Source: Flavobacterium shii (GTDB taxonomy: Bacteria > Bacteroidota > Bacteroidia > Flavobacteriales > Flavobacteriaceae). Taken from it: a stretch of DNA of 64,000 bases. Of the stretch, positions 1 to 11,700 are shown piece by piece. The notes under the pieces are model-generated. The model saw only the letters and a program-made list of their open reading frames with translations, ran no database searches and was not told the origin of the DNA. Numbering within the stretch: position 1 is the stretch's first letter; each line of letters starts with the position of its first letter. The translations under genes and the position numbers were made by a program. The DNA lies in the NCBI RefSeq assembly GCF_025847235.1, contig NZ_JAOZEW010000002.1, positions 124,001 to 188,000 of the forward strand, read 5' to 3'.

Positions 1-354
1 AAAAAAATTATAATAGCTACAGTTAATCGCTTCAAATTTTTAAAACATCTGTAAGCATACTCTCATGCATATTATTATTTACAATTGTATCTCTGTCAAC
101 CCTGAAAAACTCAAACAAAACACAATTAAATAGCTTATTTCTAAATAAATACATTAAAGTTTTCAACACTACAACGTTTTCGTTACGTAAATAAAATTAC
201 GACATGTTGAAAAAACCAATATTTACATACATTAGATGAATAATTAACATTATTAGACTAGTTATTATACAGATTAAACATTTTTTTAATCCAATTTTAT
301 AGCTAATCGTAATTCAATTACCCAAATCTATATTTAACCTAAAATCATTTAACT
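1..354. other. Upstream intergenic region, no gene seen
   Basis: This AT-rich stretch precedes the alpha-amylase. I see no open frame of useful length, no tRNA, no strong hairpin and no clean TAnnTTTG box. It presumably holds the amylase promoter and leader, but I cannot place them. Confidence 0.5.
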
Positions 355-1788
355 ATGAAAAAACAAATTGTAACGGTTTATCTAATTACAGCTTTGGCTG
401 CACTTTTCTATTCGTGCAGCTCAAATGAAAATGCAGAATCTGAAATTCAAGCTGCAAATTCCCAATTTAAGGTTATTAACGTAACACATCACGATGGACA
501 TCCGTTTAGCACTGGAACTTCTACTACAGGAAAATATGTTGCAAATCCTGGCGGCGGAGTAATGATACAAGCATTTTACTGGGACGTTCCTGCTGGTGGA
601 ACCTGGTGGAATACGATCAATACTAAAATTACAGATTGGTCAAATGCCGGAATTGGTTCAATTTGGCTACCACCAGCATCAAAAGCTCAAAACGGTGCTT
701 TTTCGATGGGATACGATCCTACCGATTATTTTGATTTTGGAGATTACAATCAAAATGGCTCAGTAGAAACCCGATTTGGTTCCAAAACAGAATTGGTTAG
801 TCTGATAACCAAAGTACATACTGAAAACATGCAAGTATATGCCGATATTGTAATTAATCATAATAGCGGAGGACAATCAGAAGCGAATCCTTTTACTGGA
901 ACCAATACCTGGACCAACTTTAGCGGAGTTGCTTCAGGAAAATTCACTCGTAATTATAATGACTTTTATAAAAATAGTTACGGTAATAATGACGAAGGTT
1001 CATTTGGCGGTTTCCCGGATTTATGCCACGCAAATCCTCATGTACAAGATTGGTTATGGCTTAGAGCTGATGGAGTTGGTAAATATTATAAAAATACCAT
1101 GAAATTTGATGGTTGGAGATTTGATTACGTAAAAGGATTTGGTGCGTGGGTTGTAAACGCTTGGAATGCTAATGTAGGCGGCTTTTCGGTTGGCGAATTA
1201 TGGGATTCGAATGTAAATGTATTAAATGACTGGGCTAATAATGCCAATAGTTCTGTTTTTGATTTTGCTTGTTATTATAAAATGAATGATGCCTTTGATG
1301 GAAATAATCTTGCCTTATTAAATGATGATATGATGTGGAAAAGAAACCCTTACAAAGCTGTTACTTTTGTTACAAATCATGATACCGACGAGATTTCGAA
1401 CAAATTACTGGCTTATTCCTATATTTTAACTCACGAAGGATATCCTACAATTTTTTATAGAGACTACGAAGAATGGTTGGATAAAAACAAATTAAACAAC
1501 CTTATATGGATACACAATAATAAAGCCACCGGAACAACTTCTATATTATACTCTGACGATGATGAATATATTGCCAGAAGAAATGGATATAACGGAAACC
1601 CGGGATTAGTAGTATACATCAATAATTCGACATCATGGCAAGAAAGATGGATCCAAACAAACTGGGCAAACGCTCAAATTAAGGATTTTACCGGAGCATC
1701 AACCTGGTACCCAACAACACAAGCCGATAAATGGGTTAAAATTCAATGTCCCCCAAAAGGATATTCTGTTTGGTCTATAAATAACTAA
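355..1788 (+). CDS. Alpha-amylase, GH13 lipoprotein
   Basis: Predicted secreted, lipid-anchored alpha-amylase hydrolysing alpha-1,4-glucan links in starch or glycogen. The 477-residue product starts with a signal peptide ending at Cys21 (LFYSC), so a lipoprotein is likely. The four GH13 conserved regions are visible: DIVINH (about 164-169), GWRFDYVKG with nucleophile Asp257, VGELWD with acid/base Glu281, and TNHD with Asp343. The C-terminal part ends in a beta-sandwich-like segment, as in plant-type amylases. The gene stands alone, with no SusC/SusD partners in this window, and is followed by its own terminator. Family assignment is secure; the exact substrate is inferred. Confidence 0.93.
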   Translation: MKKQIVTVYLITALAALFYSCSSNENAESEIQAANSQFKVINVTHHDGHPFSTGTSTTGKYVANPGGGVMIQAFYWDVPAGGTWWNTINTKITDWSNAGIGSIWLPPASKAQNGAFSMGYDPTDYFDFGDYNQNGSVETRFGSKTELVSLITKVHTENMQVYADIVINHNSGGQSEANPFTGTNTWTNFSGVASGKFTRNYNDFYKNSYGNNDEGSFGGFPDLCHANPHVQDWLWLRADGVGKYYKNTMKFDGWRFDYVKGFGAWVVNAWNANVGGFSVGELWDSNVNVLNDWANNANSSVFDFACYYKMNDAFDGNNLALLNDDMMWKRNPYKAVTFVTNHDTDEISNKLLAYSYILTHEGYPTIFYRDYEEWLDKNKLNNLIWIHNNKATGTTSILYSDDDEYIARRNGYNGNPGLVVYINNSTSWQERWIQTNWANAQIKDFTGASTWYPTTQADKWVKIQCPPKGYSVWSINN

Positions 1789-1815
1789 TACGATCCAAAA
1801 ATTACATTTAATTTT

Positions 1816-1846
1816 GAGGCTGATTTAAATAATCAGCCTCTTTTTT
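1816..1846 (+). terminator. Rho-independent terminator after the amylase
   Basis: A 10-bp perfect stem (gaggctgatt / aatcagcctc) with a 5-nt loop is followed by a run of six T, 28 bases after the amylase stop codon. Confidence 0.9.
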
Positions 1847-1935
1847 ATTTAAAAACACAAATAATAGTAACGAATTATCTAAACCAAACAAACTTAAATT
1901 AGAAGCTAATATTTTTATTAAGCCGTAATTAATAG

Positions 1936-1943
1936 TACTTTTG
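1936..1943 (+). promoter_or_regulatory. Promoter -7 box for prfC
   Basis: TACTTTTG matches the Bacteroidota -7 consensus TAnnTTTG exactly. It lies 20 bases before the prfC ATG, which fits a short leader. Confidence 0.65.
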
Positions 1944-1962
1944 CAAACTATTGATATTAAAT

Positions 1963-3552
1963 ATGAGCTTTTTAAAAGAAATACAACGTAGAAGAACATT
2001 TGGAATTATTTCGCATCCCGATGCTGGAAAAACAACATTAACCGAAAAACTATTGTTATTTGGTGGTGCTATCCAGGAAGCAGGAGCGGTAAAAAACAAT
2101 AAAATAAAAAAAGGGGCTACCAGCGATTTCATGGAAATCGAGCGTCAGAGAGGAATTTCGGTTTCTACATCTGTATTAGCTTTTAACTATAAAGACAAAA
2201 AAATTAACATCCTTGACACACCTGGTCACAAGGATTTTGCCGAAGATACTTTTAGAACTTTAACCGCCGTAGATAGTGTAATCGTAGTTATTGACGTTGC
2301 AAAAGGGGTTGAGGAACAAACCGAAAAATTAGTTTCTGTATGTAGAATGCGTAAAATTCCGATTATTGTTTTTATAAACAAATTAGATCGTGAAGGTAAA
2401 GATGCATTCGATTTAATGGATGAAGTAGAGCAAAAATTAGGATTAACTGTTACTCCATTAAGTTTCCCTATCGGGATGGGATATGATTTTCAGGGAATTT
2501 ACAACCTTTGGGAACAAAACATCAATCTTTTTAGCGGTGATAGCCGTAAAAACATTGAAGAAACTATAGCTTTCTCTGATGTTAAAAATCCTGAACTGGA
2601 AAAAATTATTGGTCAAAAACCTGCTGATAGACTTCGTGAAGAATTAGAACTAATTGATGAAGTATATCCTAAATTTGATCGTCAGGATTATTTAGACGGA
2701 AAATTGCAACCAGTATTCTTTGGTTCTGCTTTAAATAACTTTGGAGTACGTGAATTATTAGATTGTTTTGTTACAATTGCGCCTTCACCGAGGCCAAAAG
2801 ATTCAGAAACTCGTCTGGTTGATCCAACTGAAGAAAAAATGACTGGTTTTGTATTTAAAATACATGCCAACATGGATCCTAAACATAGAGACCGTTTAGC
2901 ATTTATAAAAATTGTTTCTGGAACTTTCGAAAGAAACAAACCTTATTACCATGTTCGTCAAAAGAAAAATTTAAAATTCTCTAGTCCAAATGCATTTTTT
3001 GCTGAGAAAAAAGAAATTGTAGATATTTCATATCCTGGTGATATTGTTGGTTTACATGATACTGGAAATTTTAAAATAGGCGATACATTGACCGAAGGAG
3101 AAGTTATGAGTTTCAAAGGAATTCCAAGTTTCTCTCCGGAACACTTTAGATACATTAATAATGCCGACCCAATGAAAGCTAAGCAATTAGACAAAGGTGT
3201 CGATCAATTAATGGACGAAGGTGTCGCTCAGTTATTTACCCTTGAAATGAACAACCGTAAAGTTATTGGAACCGTAGGAGCACTTCAATACGAGGTAATC
3301 CAATACCGTTTGGAACATGAATATGGGGCAAAATGTACCTATGAAAATTTCCCAGTACATAAAGCATGTTGGGTAAAACCAGATGATGCCAAAAATGATG
3401 AATTCAAAGAATTTAAACGTATCAAACAAAAATTCTTAGCAAAAGATAAATATGGTCAATTAGTATTTCTAGCCGATTCTGACTTTACAATACAGATGAC
3501 TCAAAATAAATATCCAAGTGTAAAATTATTTTTCACTTCAGAATTTGAATAA
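1963..3552 (+). CDS. prfC: Peptide chain release factor 3 (RF3)
   Basis: Translational GTPase that recycles RF1/RF2 from the ribosome after termination. The ATG at 1963 (MSFLKEIQRRRTF) was chosen over an in-frame TTG 12 bases upstream, because RF3 homologues begin this way and the promoter box sits just before it. GTPase motifs: P-loop SHPDAGKTT (17-25), DTPGH (85-89), NKLD (139-142). The length of 529 residues is normal for RF3. The gene is monocistronic, between its own promoter and a strong terminator. Confidence 0.96.
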   Translation: MSFLKEIQRRRTFGIISHPDAGKTTLTEKLLLFGGAIQEAGAVKNNKIKKGATSDFMEIERQRGISVSTSVLAFNYKDKKINILDTPGHKDFAEDTFRTLTAVDSVIVVIDVAKGVEEQTEKLVSVCRMRKIPIIVFINKLDREGKDAFDLMDEVEQKLGLTVTPLSFPIGMGYDFQGIYNLWEQNINLFSGDSRKNIEETIAFSDVKNPELEKIIGQKPADRLREELELIDEVYPKFDRQDYLDGKLQPVFFGSALNNFGVRELLDCFVTIAPSPRPKDSETRLVDPTEEKMTGFVFKIHANMDPKHRDRLAFIKIVSGTFERNKPYYHVRQKKNLKFSSPNAFFAEKKEIVDISYPGDIVGLHDTGNFKIGDTLTEGEVMSFKGIPSFSPEHFRYINNADPMKAKQLDKGVDQLMDEGVAQLFTLEMNNRKVIGTVGALQYEVIQYRLEHEYGAKCTYENFPVHKACWVKPDDAKNDEFKEFKRIKQKFLAKDKYGQLVFLADSDFTIQMTQNKYPSVKLFFTSEFE

Positions 3553-3572
3553 TTATCTGATTCGAAATTATA

Positions 3573-3611
3573 TAAAAAAAGCGCTACTTTTAAAAAGTAG
3601 CGCTTTTTTTG
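3573..3611 (+). terminator. Terminator of prfC
   Basis: A long stem (aaaaaaagcgctactttt / aaaagtagcgctttttt) with A-tract and T-tract flanks lies just after the prfC stop. It could work on both strands. Confidence 0.9.
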
Positions 3612-3794
3612 AATTCTGAATTAATAAAATAACCTCTAGTATTCAATTTTAGGAAGTTGCAATTTAAAATAATGAATCCTAAGAGTGAAATTTAATCGAT
3701 TAAGTGAATTAAAATCAGATAAACTACCTATTTAAGCAATATCTAACCGCTAATACCTCAAATATTTACACCGAGTTCACCAAATTAAATGCTA

Positions 3795-3830
3795 TAAAAA
3801 AGCCTCAAATTTAATTTGAGGCTCTTCTTT
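3795..3830. terminator. Bidirectional terminator ending the rpoC/DUF3467 transcript
   Basis: The stem agcctcaaat / atttgaggct lies 5 bases beyond the stop of the minus-strand DUF3467 gene, with A and T tracts on its flanks. It would end the long ribosomal-protein/RNA-polymerase transcript. The 183 bases between it and the prfC terminator contain no gene that I can see. Confidence 0.8.
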
Positions 3831-3835
3831 TAAAA

Positions 3836-4147
3836 TTATGCTTGTCCCGCAGGACCGAAATTAAGCGGTATTGGTACTTGTTCAGTTTCTTTAATTTCGC
3901 CATGAGCGACTTCAAAACGATGAATGTTTTCACCAATAGCTTTTAACAATCGTTTAGCATGTTGTGGTGTCAAGACAATTCTTGACTTTACCTTGGCTTT
4001 AGGAATACCCGGCATAATACTTACAAAATCTAAAACAAACTCTGAAGATGAATGATTTATAATTGCTAAATTAGAATAAATTCCTTCAGCGATTTTCTCA
4101 TCTAACTCTATATTAATTTGCTCTTGTTGTTGATTAATATTGCTCAT
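3836..4147 (-). CDS. DUF3467 family protein
   Basis: A 103-residue soluble protein of the DUF3467 family, whose function is unknown. The recognisable core runs from about residue 20 (GIYSNLAIINHSSSEFVLDF) through the MPGIPKAKVKSRIVLTPQHAKRLL stretch, ending in a short Pro/Gly-rich tail. It lies directly downstream of rpoC on the same strand with about 50 bases between, and it is the last gene before the terminator, so it is probably co-transcribed with rpoBC. The family may act with the transcription or translation machinery, but that is only context-based inference. Confidence 0.85.
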   Translation of the reverse strand: MSNINQQQEQINIELDEKIAEGIYSNLAIINHSSSEFVLDFVSIMPGIPKAKVKSRIVLTPQHAKRLLKAIGENIHRFEVAHGEIKETEQVPIPLNFGPAGQA

Positions 4148-4169
4148 AAATTTATAATTTTTTCCATTT

Positions 4170-4188
4170 CCCTCTCCTTTGGAGAGGG
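4170..4188. repeat. Small palindrome in the rpoC-DUF3467 spacer
   Basis: A perfect 8-bp stem (ccctctcc, ttt loop, ggagaggg), followed by ttagggtgagg, fills most of the 53-base spacer. I recall this motif as a dispersed intergenic palindrome in flavobacterial genomes, but only one copy is in this window. Confidence 0.55.
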
Positions 4189-4200
4189 TTAGGGTGAGGA

Positions 4201-7200
4201 TTAATAAATATATTCTTCTTTATTAGCCATCATTTCATTGTAATCATCTTTAGAACCTACAATTGTATGATCGTATTCTCTCATACCTGTTCCTGCAGGA
4301 ATTCTATGTCCAACAATTACATTTTCTTTTAATCCTTCTAAATAATCTACTTTACCAGCTACTGCAGCTTCGTTAAGTACTTTCGTTGTTTCTTGGAAAG
4401 AAGCAGCAGAAATGAATGATTTAGTTTGTAACGAAGCTCTTGTAATACCTTGTAAAACTGGCGTTGCAGTTGCAGTAATTACATCTCTTGCTACAACAAG
4501 ATTTTTATCTGTACGTTTCAATAATGAATTTTCATCACGTAAATCACGAGGAGAAATAATCTGACCCGCTTTTAATACGCTAGAATCTCCAGAATCTTCA
4601 ACTACTTTCATACCATATAATTTATCGTTTTGAACGATAAAATCTTTAGTATGAATCAATTGATCTTCTAAGAACAAAGTATCACCTGGATCTTGTACTC
4701 TTACTTTACGCATCATTTGACGAATAACAACCTCGAAGTGTTTGTCATTGATTTTTACCCCTTGTAAACGGTATACCTCTTGAATTTCATTTACCAAGTA
4801 CTGTTGAACAGCAGCTGGACCTTGAATTCTTAAAATATCGTCTGGAGTAATAGCACCGTCTGACAATGGTACACCTGCTCTAACGAAGTCATTTTCCTGA
4901 ACTAGAATTTGGCTTGATAATTTAACCAAGTATTTTCTAACATCACCAAATTTAGATTCGATAACGATCTCACGGTTACCTCTTTTGATTTTTCCAAAAG
5001 AAACAACACCATCAATCTCAGAAACTACAGCTGGGTTCGAAGGATTACGAGCCTCTAACAACTCAGTAATTCTAGGCAAACCTCCAGTAATATCCCCTGA
5101 TTTAGAAGAACGACGTGGGATTTTTACCAATACTTTACCAGCTTTAATTTTCTCACCGTTTTCAACCATCAAGTGGGCTCCAACAGGTAAGTTATAAGAA
5201 CGAATTAATTCACCTTCTTTACCGTAAACTAATAAAGTTGGGATTAATTTTTTAGCTCTAGATTCAGAAATTACTTTTTCCTGGAAACCAGTTTGCTCAT
5301 CAATTTCAACCATGAACGATTGACCTTGCTCTAAATCTTCGTAAGCAATTTTACCAGTAAACTCAGAAACGATAACTCCATTATATGGATCCCATTTACA
5401 GATCACATCACCTTTAACAACCGATTGACCATCTTTTACAAAGATACTTGAACCGTAAGGAATGTTGTTTGTACTTAATAAGATACCTGTTCTTTCATCA
5501 ATTAATTTCAATTCAGTAGAACGAGATACTACAATATCAACTGCATTACCTTCATTATCCTCACCTTTAACAGTTTTTAAATCTTCGATTTCTAGTTTAC
5601 CATTAAATCTTGTAACGATACTAGATTCTTCAGATATACCACCCGCAACCCCTCCAACGTGGAAAGTACGTAATGTTAACTGTGTACCTGGTTCTCCAAT
5701 AGACTGAGCTGCAATTACTCCAACTGCTTCTCCTCTTTGAGTCATTTTACCAGTAGCTAAGTTTCTACCGTAACATCTAGCGCAAATACCTTTAAGCGCT
5801 TCACAAGTTAATGGAGAACGAACTTCAACTTTCTCCACTGGAGAAGCCTCAATTGCTTTCATTATTGCTTCTGTGATTTGCTCACCAGATCTTACTAAAT
5901 AGTCACTAGTTAAAGGATTAATTACATCTTGCAATGCAACACGTCCTAAAATTCTTTCTCCTAATGATTCTACAATCTCTTCATTCTTTTTCAATGCAGA
6001 AACTTCAACTCCTCTAAGAGTACCACAATCCTCAATGTTAACAATAACATCTTGAGAAACGTCATGTAATCTTCTAGTTAAGTAACCAGCATCGGCAGTT
6101 TTAAGAGCCGTATCCGCAAGACCTTTACGAGCACCGTGAGTAGAGATAAAGTACTCAAGGATAGAAAGACCTTCCTTAAAGTTAGAAAGAATCGGGTTTT
6201 CAATAATCTCACCACCACCAGCATTAGATTTTTTAGGCTTAGCCATCAAACCACGCATACCAGTTAACTGACGAATTTGTTCCTTAGAACCCCTCGCCCC
6301 AGAGTCAAGCATCATATACACCGAGTTGAAACCTTGTTGGTCTTCTCTAATGTTTTTCATTGCTAATTCTGTAAGCTGTGCATTCGCTGAAGTCCAAACA
6401 TCAATAACTTGGTTGTAACGCTCGTTATTGGTAATAAGACCCATGTTATAATTTACAGAAATACCTTCAACTTGCTCTCTGGCATCTGCAATTAATTTTG
6501 GTTTTTGATCTGGAATTCTAATATCTCCAAGAGAGAATGATAAACCACCTTTAAAAGCGAATTTATAACCCATATCTTTCATATTGTCCAAGAAGGCAGC
6601 AGTAGTAGGTACATTAGTCGCGCTTAAAACGTGTCCAATAATATCTCTAAGGTTTTTCTTAGTCAATACATCATTGATATATCCTGCAGCTTCTGGTACC
6701 ACTTCATTAAACAATACACGACCAGCGGTAGTTTTAATAATTTGATACACTAATTCTCCAGCTTCATTAAAATCTTTTGCTCTAATTCTCACTGAAGCAT
6801 TTAATTCTAATCTTCCTTCGTTCAATGCAATATTTACTTCTTCTGCAGAGTAAAAAGTTAAGCCTTCACCTAAAATTTTAAGTTCTGGAGTAGAAAGACG
6901 TTCTTTGGTCATATAGTATAGACCCAAGACCATATCCTGAGAAGGTACAGTAATTGGCGCACCGTTAGCAGGGTTCAAGATATTGTGAGAAGCCAACATC
7001 AATAATTGAGCTTCCAAAATAGCCTCTGGCCCTAATGGTAAGTGTACCGCCATTTGATCCCCATCAAAATCGGCATTAAACGCCGTACAAACTAATGGGT
7101 GCAATTGGATTGCTTTTCCTTCAATTAATTTTGGTTGGAATGCCTGGATACCTAATCTGTGTAACGTAGGAGCACGATTCAGTAATATTGGGTGACCTTT

Positions 7201-8514
7201 AATTACATTTTCAAGGATATCCCAAACTACAGGCTCTTTTTTGTCTATAATTTTCTTAGCAGATTTTACCGTTTTAACAATACCTCTTTCTATCAATTTA
7301 CGGATAACAAAAGGTTTGTATAATTCTGATGCCATATCTTTAGGGATACCACATTCGAATAATTTTAATTCCGGTCCAACAACAATTACCGAACGAGCAG
7401 AATAATCCACACGTTTTCCAAGTAAGTTTTGACGGAAACGTCCTTGCTTACCTTTTAATGAATCTGATAATGATTTTAATGGTCTGTTTGATTCTGTTTT
7501 AACAGCAGAAGCTTTACGAGTATTATCAAATAATGAATCTACAGATTCTTGTAACATACGTTTTTCGTTTCTTAAGATAACTTCTGGAGCTTTAATCTCC
7601 ATTAATCTTTTCAAACGGTTGTTACGTATAATTACACGACGGTATAAATCATTTAAATCTGAAGTTGCAAAACGACCTCCATCAAGTGGCACAAGCGGAC
7701 GTAATTCTGGTGGAATAACAGGAACCACTTTCATAATCATCCATTCTGGACGGTTTTCACGGTTTAAGTTAGACTCACGGAAAGACTCAACTACTTGTAA
7801 TCTTTTTAATGCTTCTGTTTTACGTTGTTTAGATGTTTCATTGTTAGCACTGTGTCTTAGTTGGTAAGATAACTCATCTAAGTCAATACGAGCCAATAAA
7901 TCCATAATACACTCTGCTCCCATTTTGGCAACAAATTTATTAGGATCAAAATCATCTAAATATTGGTTATCTTGAGGAAGAGAATCTAAAATATTTAAAT
8001 ATTCTTCTTCAGTTAAAAAGTCTAATCTTTGTAAAGATTCACCATCTGCATTTTTAGCAATACCTGCTTGAATTACTACATATCTTTCGTAGTAAATAAT
8101 CATATCTAATTTCTTAGAAGGAAGTCCAAGGATATAACCAATTTTATTAGGAAGAGAACGGAAATACCAGATGTGAGCGATTGGCACAACAAGGTTGATG
8201 TGTCCTACTCTATCACGACGTACTTTTTTCTCAGTAACTTCAACACCACAACGGTCACATATAATACCTTTGTAACGAATTCTTTTATATTTACCACAAG
8301 CACATTCAAAATCCTTAACAGGTCCGAAGATTCTTTCGCAAAAAAGTCCATCACGCTCTGGCTTGTGCGTTCTGTAGTTGATTGTTTCTGGTTTCAACAC
8401 CTCTCCTCTTGACTCTTTCAAGATAGATTCTGGTGAAGCTAATCCTATCGAGATTTTATTAAATCTTTTAACTGGATTTTTATCTTTATTATTATTATTT
8501 CTATTATTCATCAT
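4201..8514 (-). CDS. rpoC: DNA-directed RNA polymerase subunit beta'
   Basis: Largest catalytic subunit of RNA polymerase. The 1437 residues contain the N-terminal zinc ribbon Cys71/Cys73/Cys86/Cys89, the active-site [15 protein letters not shown] (Asp482, Asp484 and Asp486 bind the catalytic Mg), the second zinc site ([15 protein letters not shown]) and the [13 protein letters not shown] trigger-loop helix. Two consecutive ATG codons open the frame, and either may be used. It lies 285 bases downstream of rpoB on the same strand, with a structured spacer between them. No truncation is seen. Confidence 0.98.
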   Translation of the reverse strand: MMNNRNNNNKDKNPVKRFNKISIGLASPESILKESRGEVLKPETINYRTHKPERDGLFCERIFGPVKDFECACGKYKRIRYKGIICDRCGVEVTEKKVRRDRVGHINLVVPIAHIWYFRSLPNKIGYILGLPSKKLDMIIYYERYVVIQAGIAKNADGESLQRLDFLTEEEYLNILDSLPQDNQYLDDFDPNKFVAKMGAECIMDLLARIDLDELSYQLRHSANNETSKQRKTEALKRLQVVESFRESNLNRENRPEWMIMKVVPVIPPELRPLVPLDGGRFATSDLNDLYRRVIIRNNRLKRLMEIKAPEVILRNEKRMLQESVDSLFDNTRKASAVKTESNRPLKSLSDSLKGKQGRFRQNLLGKRVDYSARSVIVVGPELKLFECGIPKDMASELYKPFVIRKLIERGIVKTVKSAKKIIDKKEPVVWDILENVIKGHPILLNRAPTLHRLGIQAFQPKLIEGKAIQLHPLVCTAFNADFDGDQMAVHLPLGPEAILEAQLLMLASHNILNPANGAPITVPSQDMVLGLYYMTKERLSTPELKILGEGLTFYSAEEVNIALNEGRLELNASVRIRAKDFNEAGELVYQIIKTTAGRVLFNEVVPEAAGYINDVLTKKNLRDIIGHVLSATNVPTTAAFLDNMKDMGYKFAFKGGLSFSLGDIRIPDQKPKLIADAREQVEGISVNYNMGLITNNERYNQVIDVWTSANAQLTELAMKNIREDQQGFNSVYMMLDSGARGSKEQIRQLTGMRGLMAKPKKSNAGGGEIIENPILSNFKEGLSILEYFISTHGARKGLADTALKTADAGYLTRRLHDVSQDVIVNIEDCGTLRGVEVSALKKNEEIVESLGERILGRVALQDVINPLTSDYLVRSGEQITEAIMKAIEASPVEKVEVRSPLTCEALKGICARCYGRNLATGKMTQRGEAVGVIAAQSIGEPGTQLTLRTFHVGGVAGGISEESSIVTRFNGKLEIEDLKTVKGEDNEGNAVDIVVSRSTELKLIDERTGILLSTNNIPYGSSIFVKDGQSVVKGDVICKWDPYNGVIVSEFTGKIAYEDLEQGQSFMVEIDEQTGFQEKVISESRAKKLIPTLLVYGKEGELIRSYNLPVGAHLMVENGEKIKAGKVLVKIPRRSSKSGDITGGLPRITELLEARNPSNPAVVSEIDGVVSFGKIKRGNREIVIESKFGDVRKYLVKLSSQILVQENDFVRAGVPLSDGAITPDDILRIQGPAAVQQYLVNEIQEVYRLQGVKINDKHFEVVIRQMMRKVRVQDPGDTLFLEDQLIHTKDFIVQNDKLYGMKVVEDSGDSSVLKAGQIISPRDLRDENSLLKRTDKNLVVARDVITATATPVLQGITRASLQTKSFISAASFQETTKVLNEAAVAGKVDYLEGLKENVIVGHRIPAGTGMREYDHTIVGSKDDYNEMMANKEEYIY

Positions 8515-8745
8515 AGTTTTTACTATTGATTTATTTGCTATTAAAAATTGATTTTAGATAATCTACATCTTTTAAAAGTTACCTTACAAAAGATTTAAAT
8601 CATTACGCTGCTACCTCGGGTTACTTCTCTAAACTTCAAACACAATTTTTGAAGCGCTAGTTATAAAATGCCTGGCATTACTATAAAAAATCGGAACGGG
8701 TTACGGGTATAAATCTTAAAAACTCAAACTTCACTAAACAGCTTA

Positions 8746-8782
8746 AGTCTCAGCTTTCGGTTTACAACCGAATACTGAGACT
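8746..8782 (-). promoter_or_regulatory. Intercistronic stem-loop between rpoB and rpoC
   Basis: A nested perfect hairpin 17 bases after the rpoB stop: outer 8-bp stem agtctcag/ctgagact and inner 6-bp stem tcggtt/aaccga with a 3-nt loop, separated by a symmetric 3x3 internal loop. No U-run follows on the minus strand, so it looks like an RNA processing or stability element rather than a terminator. The rest of the 8515-8799 spacer has no gene. Confidence 0.7.
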
Positions 8783-8799
8783 ATCACTGAATTTTATTT

Positions 8800-11700
8800 T
8801 TATTCTTCTAGACGAATATCAAGTCCAAGACCTTTCAATTCGTGCATCAATACATTGAATGATTCTGGCAAACCTGGTTCTGGCATAGACTCTCCCTTAA
8901 CGATTGCTTCGTAAGTTTTAGCTCTACCAATAACATCATCAGACTTAACAGTTAAGATTTCACGTAGTGTACTTGACGCTCCATAAGCCTCAAGTGCCCA
9001 AACCTCCATCTCTCCAAAACGTTGACCCCCAAATTGAGCTTTACCTCCAAGTGGTTGTTGAGTAATCAACGAGTATGGTCCGATAGAACGTGCGTGCATC
9101 TTATCATCTACCATGTGTCCTAATTTCAACATGTAGATTACACCTACAGTTGCTCTTTGGTGGAAACGTTCTCCAGTTCCTCCATCATACAAATAAGTAT
9201 GACCGAATCTTGGTATTCCCGCTTCGTCAGTCAATTCATTGATTTGATCTAAAGTAGCACCATCAAAAATTGGAGTAGCAAATTTTCTACCTAAATTTTG
9301 TCCTGCCCAACCTAAAACCGTTTCATAAATTTGACCGATGTTCATACGAGATGGTACCCCAAGTGGATTCAACACGATATCTACAGGTGTTCCGTCTTCA
9401 AGGAAAGGCATATCTTCATGACGAACGATTCTTGCAACAATACCTTTGTTACCGTGACGTCCTGCCATTTTATCCCCTACTTTCAACTTACGTTTTTTAG
9501 CAATATAAATTTTTGCTAATTTCAAGATTCCTGCTGGTAATTCATCTCCAACAGTAATAGTGAATTTCTCTCTTCTTAAAGATCCTTGTAAGTCATTCAG
9601 CTTAATTTTATAGTTATGAATTAAATCATTAACCATTTTATTAGTTGCATCATCTGCAACCCACTGACCTTTACTTAAGTGAGCAAAATCCTCTACTGCA
9701 TAAAGCATTTTTTGAGTATATTTTTTACCTTTTGGTAAAACTTCTTCACCCAAATCATTCATTACACCTTGAGATGTTTTTCCGTTAACGATCAAGAATA
9801 ATTTTTCAACCAATCTGTCTTTTAATTCAACAAATTTAGTTTCAAATTCCATTTCCAAAGCACCTAAAGCGTCTTTGTCCTGAGTACGTTTACGTTTATC
9901 TTTTACGGCTCTTGCAAATAATTTTTTGTCAAGAACTACACCATGTAAAGAAGGAGAAGCTTTTAATGAAGCATCTTTAACATCACCTGCTTTATCACCG
10001 AAGATTGCTCTAAGCAATTTCTCTTCAGGAGTAGGATCTGATTCTCCTTTTGGAGTAATTTTTCCGATAAGAATGTCACCAGGTTTAACCTCGGCTCCAA
10101 TTCTAATCATACCGTTTTCATCTAAATCTTTAGTAGCTTCTTCAGAAACGTTAGGAATATCATTAGTTAACTCTTCGTTACCTAATTTAGTATCTCTAAC
10201 TTCTAATGAATAATCATCTACGTGAATTGACGTAAAGATATCATCACGAACTACTTTTTCAGAAATTACAATCGCATCCTCAAAGTTATATCCTTTCCAT
10301 GGCATAAACGCAACTTTTAGGTTACGCCCTAAAGCTAGTTCTCCATTTTGAGTAGCATATCCTTCTGATAATACTTGACCAAGTGCAACTCTATCACCTT
10401 TCTTAACGATTGGTTTCAAGTTAATACTTGTTCCTTGATTGGTTTTTCTAAATTTAATTAGATTATATGTTTTCTCATCAGACTCAAAACTAACCATTCT
10501 TTCTTCTTCAGAACGATCGTATTTGATAGTGATAATGTTTGCATCAACATATTCTACCGTTCCATCACCTTCAGCATTAATCAACACTCTTGAATCAGAC
10601 GCAACTTGACGCTCTAAACCTGTTCCTACAATAGGAGCTTCAGGGCGAATTAAAGGTACTGCCTGACGCATCATGTTTGATCCCATCAAGGCTCTATTCG
10701 CATCATCATGCTCTAAGAAAGGAATCAAAGATGCAGAAATAGAAGCAATTTGATTTGGAGCAACGTCTGTATAATCTACCTGAGTTGGTTCGATTACTGG
10801 AAAATCACCTTCCTGACGCGCAATTACGTTATCAGCAATAATTTTTCCGGTTGCATCCATTTCGATGTTTGCCTGAGCAATCATCATTCCTTCTTCTTCT
10901 TCAGCACTTAAATATACTGGAGTAGTTTCAAGATCTACAACACCGTTAGTTACTTTTCGGTAAGGTGTTTCGATGAAACCCATTCCGTTAACTTTAGCAT
11001 AAACACCAAGAGATGAAATCAAACCAATGTTTGGTCCCTCTGGAGTTTCAATTGGACATAAACGTCCATAATGCGTATAGTGAACGTCACGTACCTCAAA
11101 ACCAGCTCTTTCTCTAGAAAGTCCACCTGGTCCAAGTGCAGATAATCTTCTTTTGTGCGTGATCTCAGCAAGTGGATTCGTTTGATCCATAAATTGAGAC
11201 AACTGGTTAGTACCAAAGAAAGAGTTGATAACTGATGATAATGTTTTAGCATTGATCAAATCAATTGGTGTAAACACCTCGTTATCTCTAACGTTCATTC
11301 TCTCACGAATAGTTCTAGCCATACGTGCTAAACCAACACCGAATTGTTGAGACAATTGTTCTCCAACTGTTCTAACACGACGGTTTGATAAGTGATCAAT
11401 ATCATCAATCTCAGCTTTAGAGTTGATTAATTCAATCAAATATTTTACAATGGTAATGATATCTTCTTTGGTAAGCACTTGCTTTTCCATTGGGATATCT
11501 AAACCAAGTTTTTTGTTCATTCTATAACGACCAACTTCACCTAAGTTATAACGTTGATCAGAGAAGAACAATTTATCTATAATACCACGAGCAGTTTCCT
11601 CATCAGGCGGTTCTGCGTTACGCAACTGACGGTAAATATGCTCAACAGCTTCTTTTTCAGAGTTTGTTGGATCTTTTTGTAATGTATTGTGGATAATAGC

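Noticed and set aside
3553..3835. Possible small RNA between the prfC terminator and the convergent terminator
   Set aside because: Two terminators are present but no TAnnTTTG promoter on either strand is seen inside the gap.
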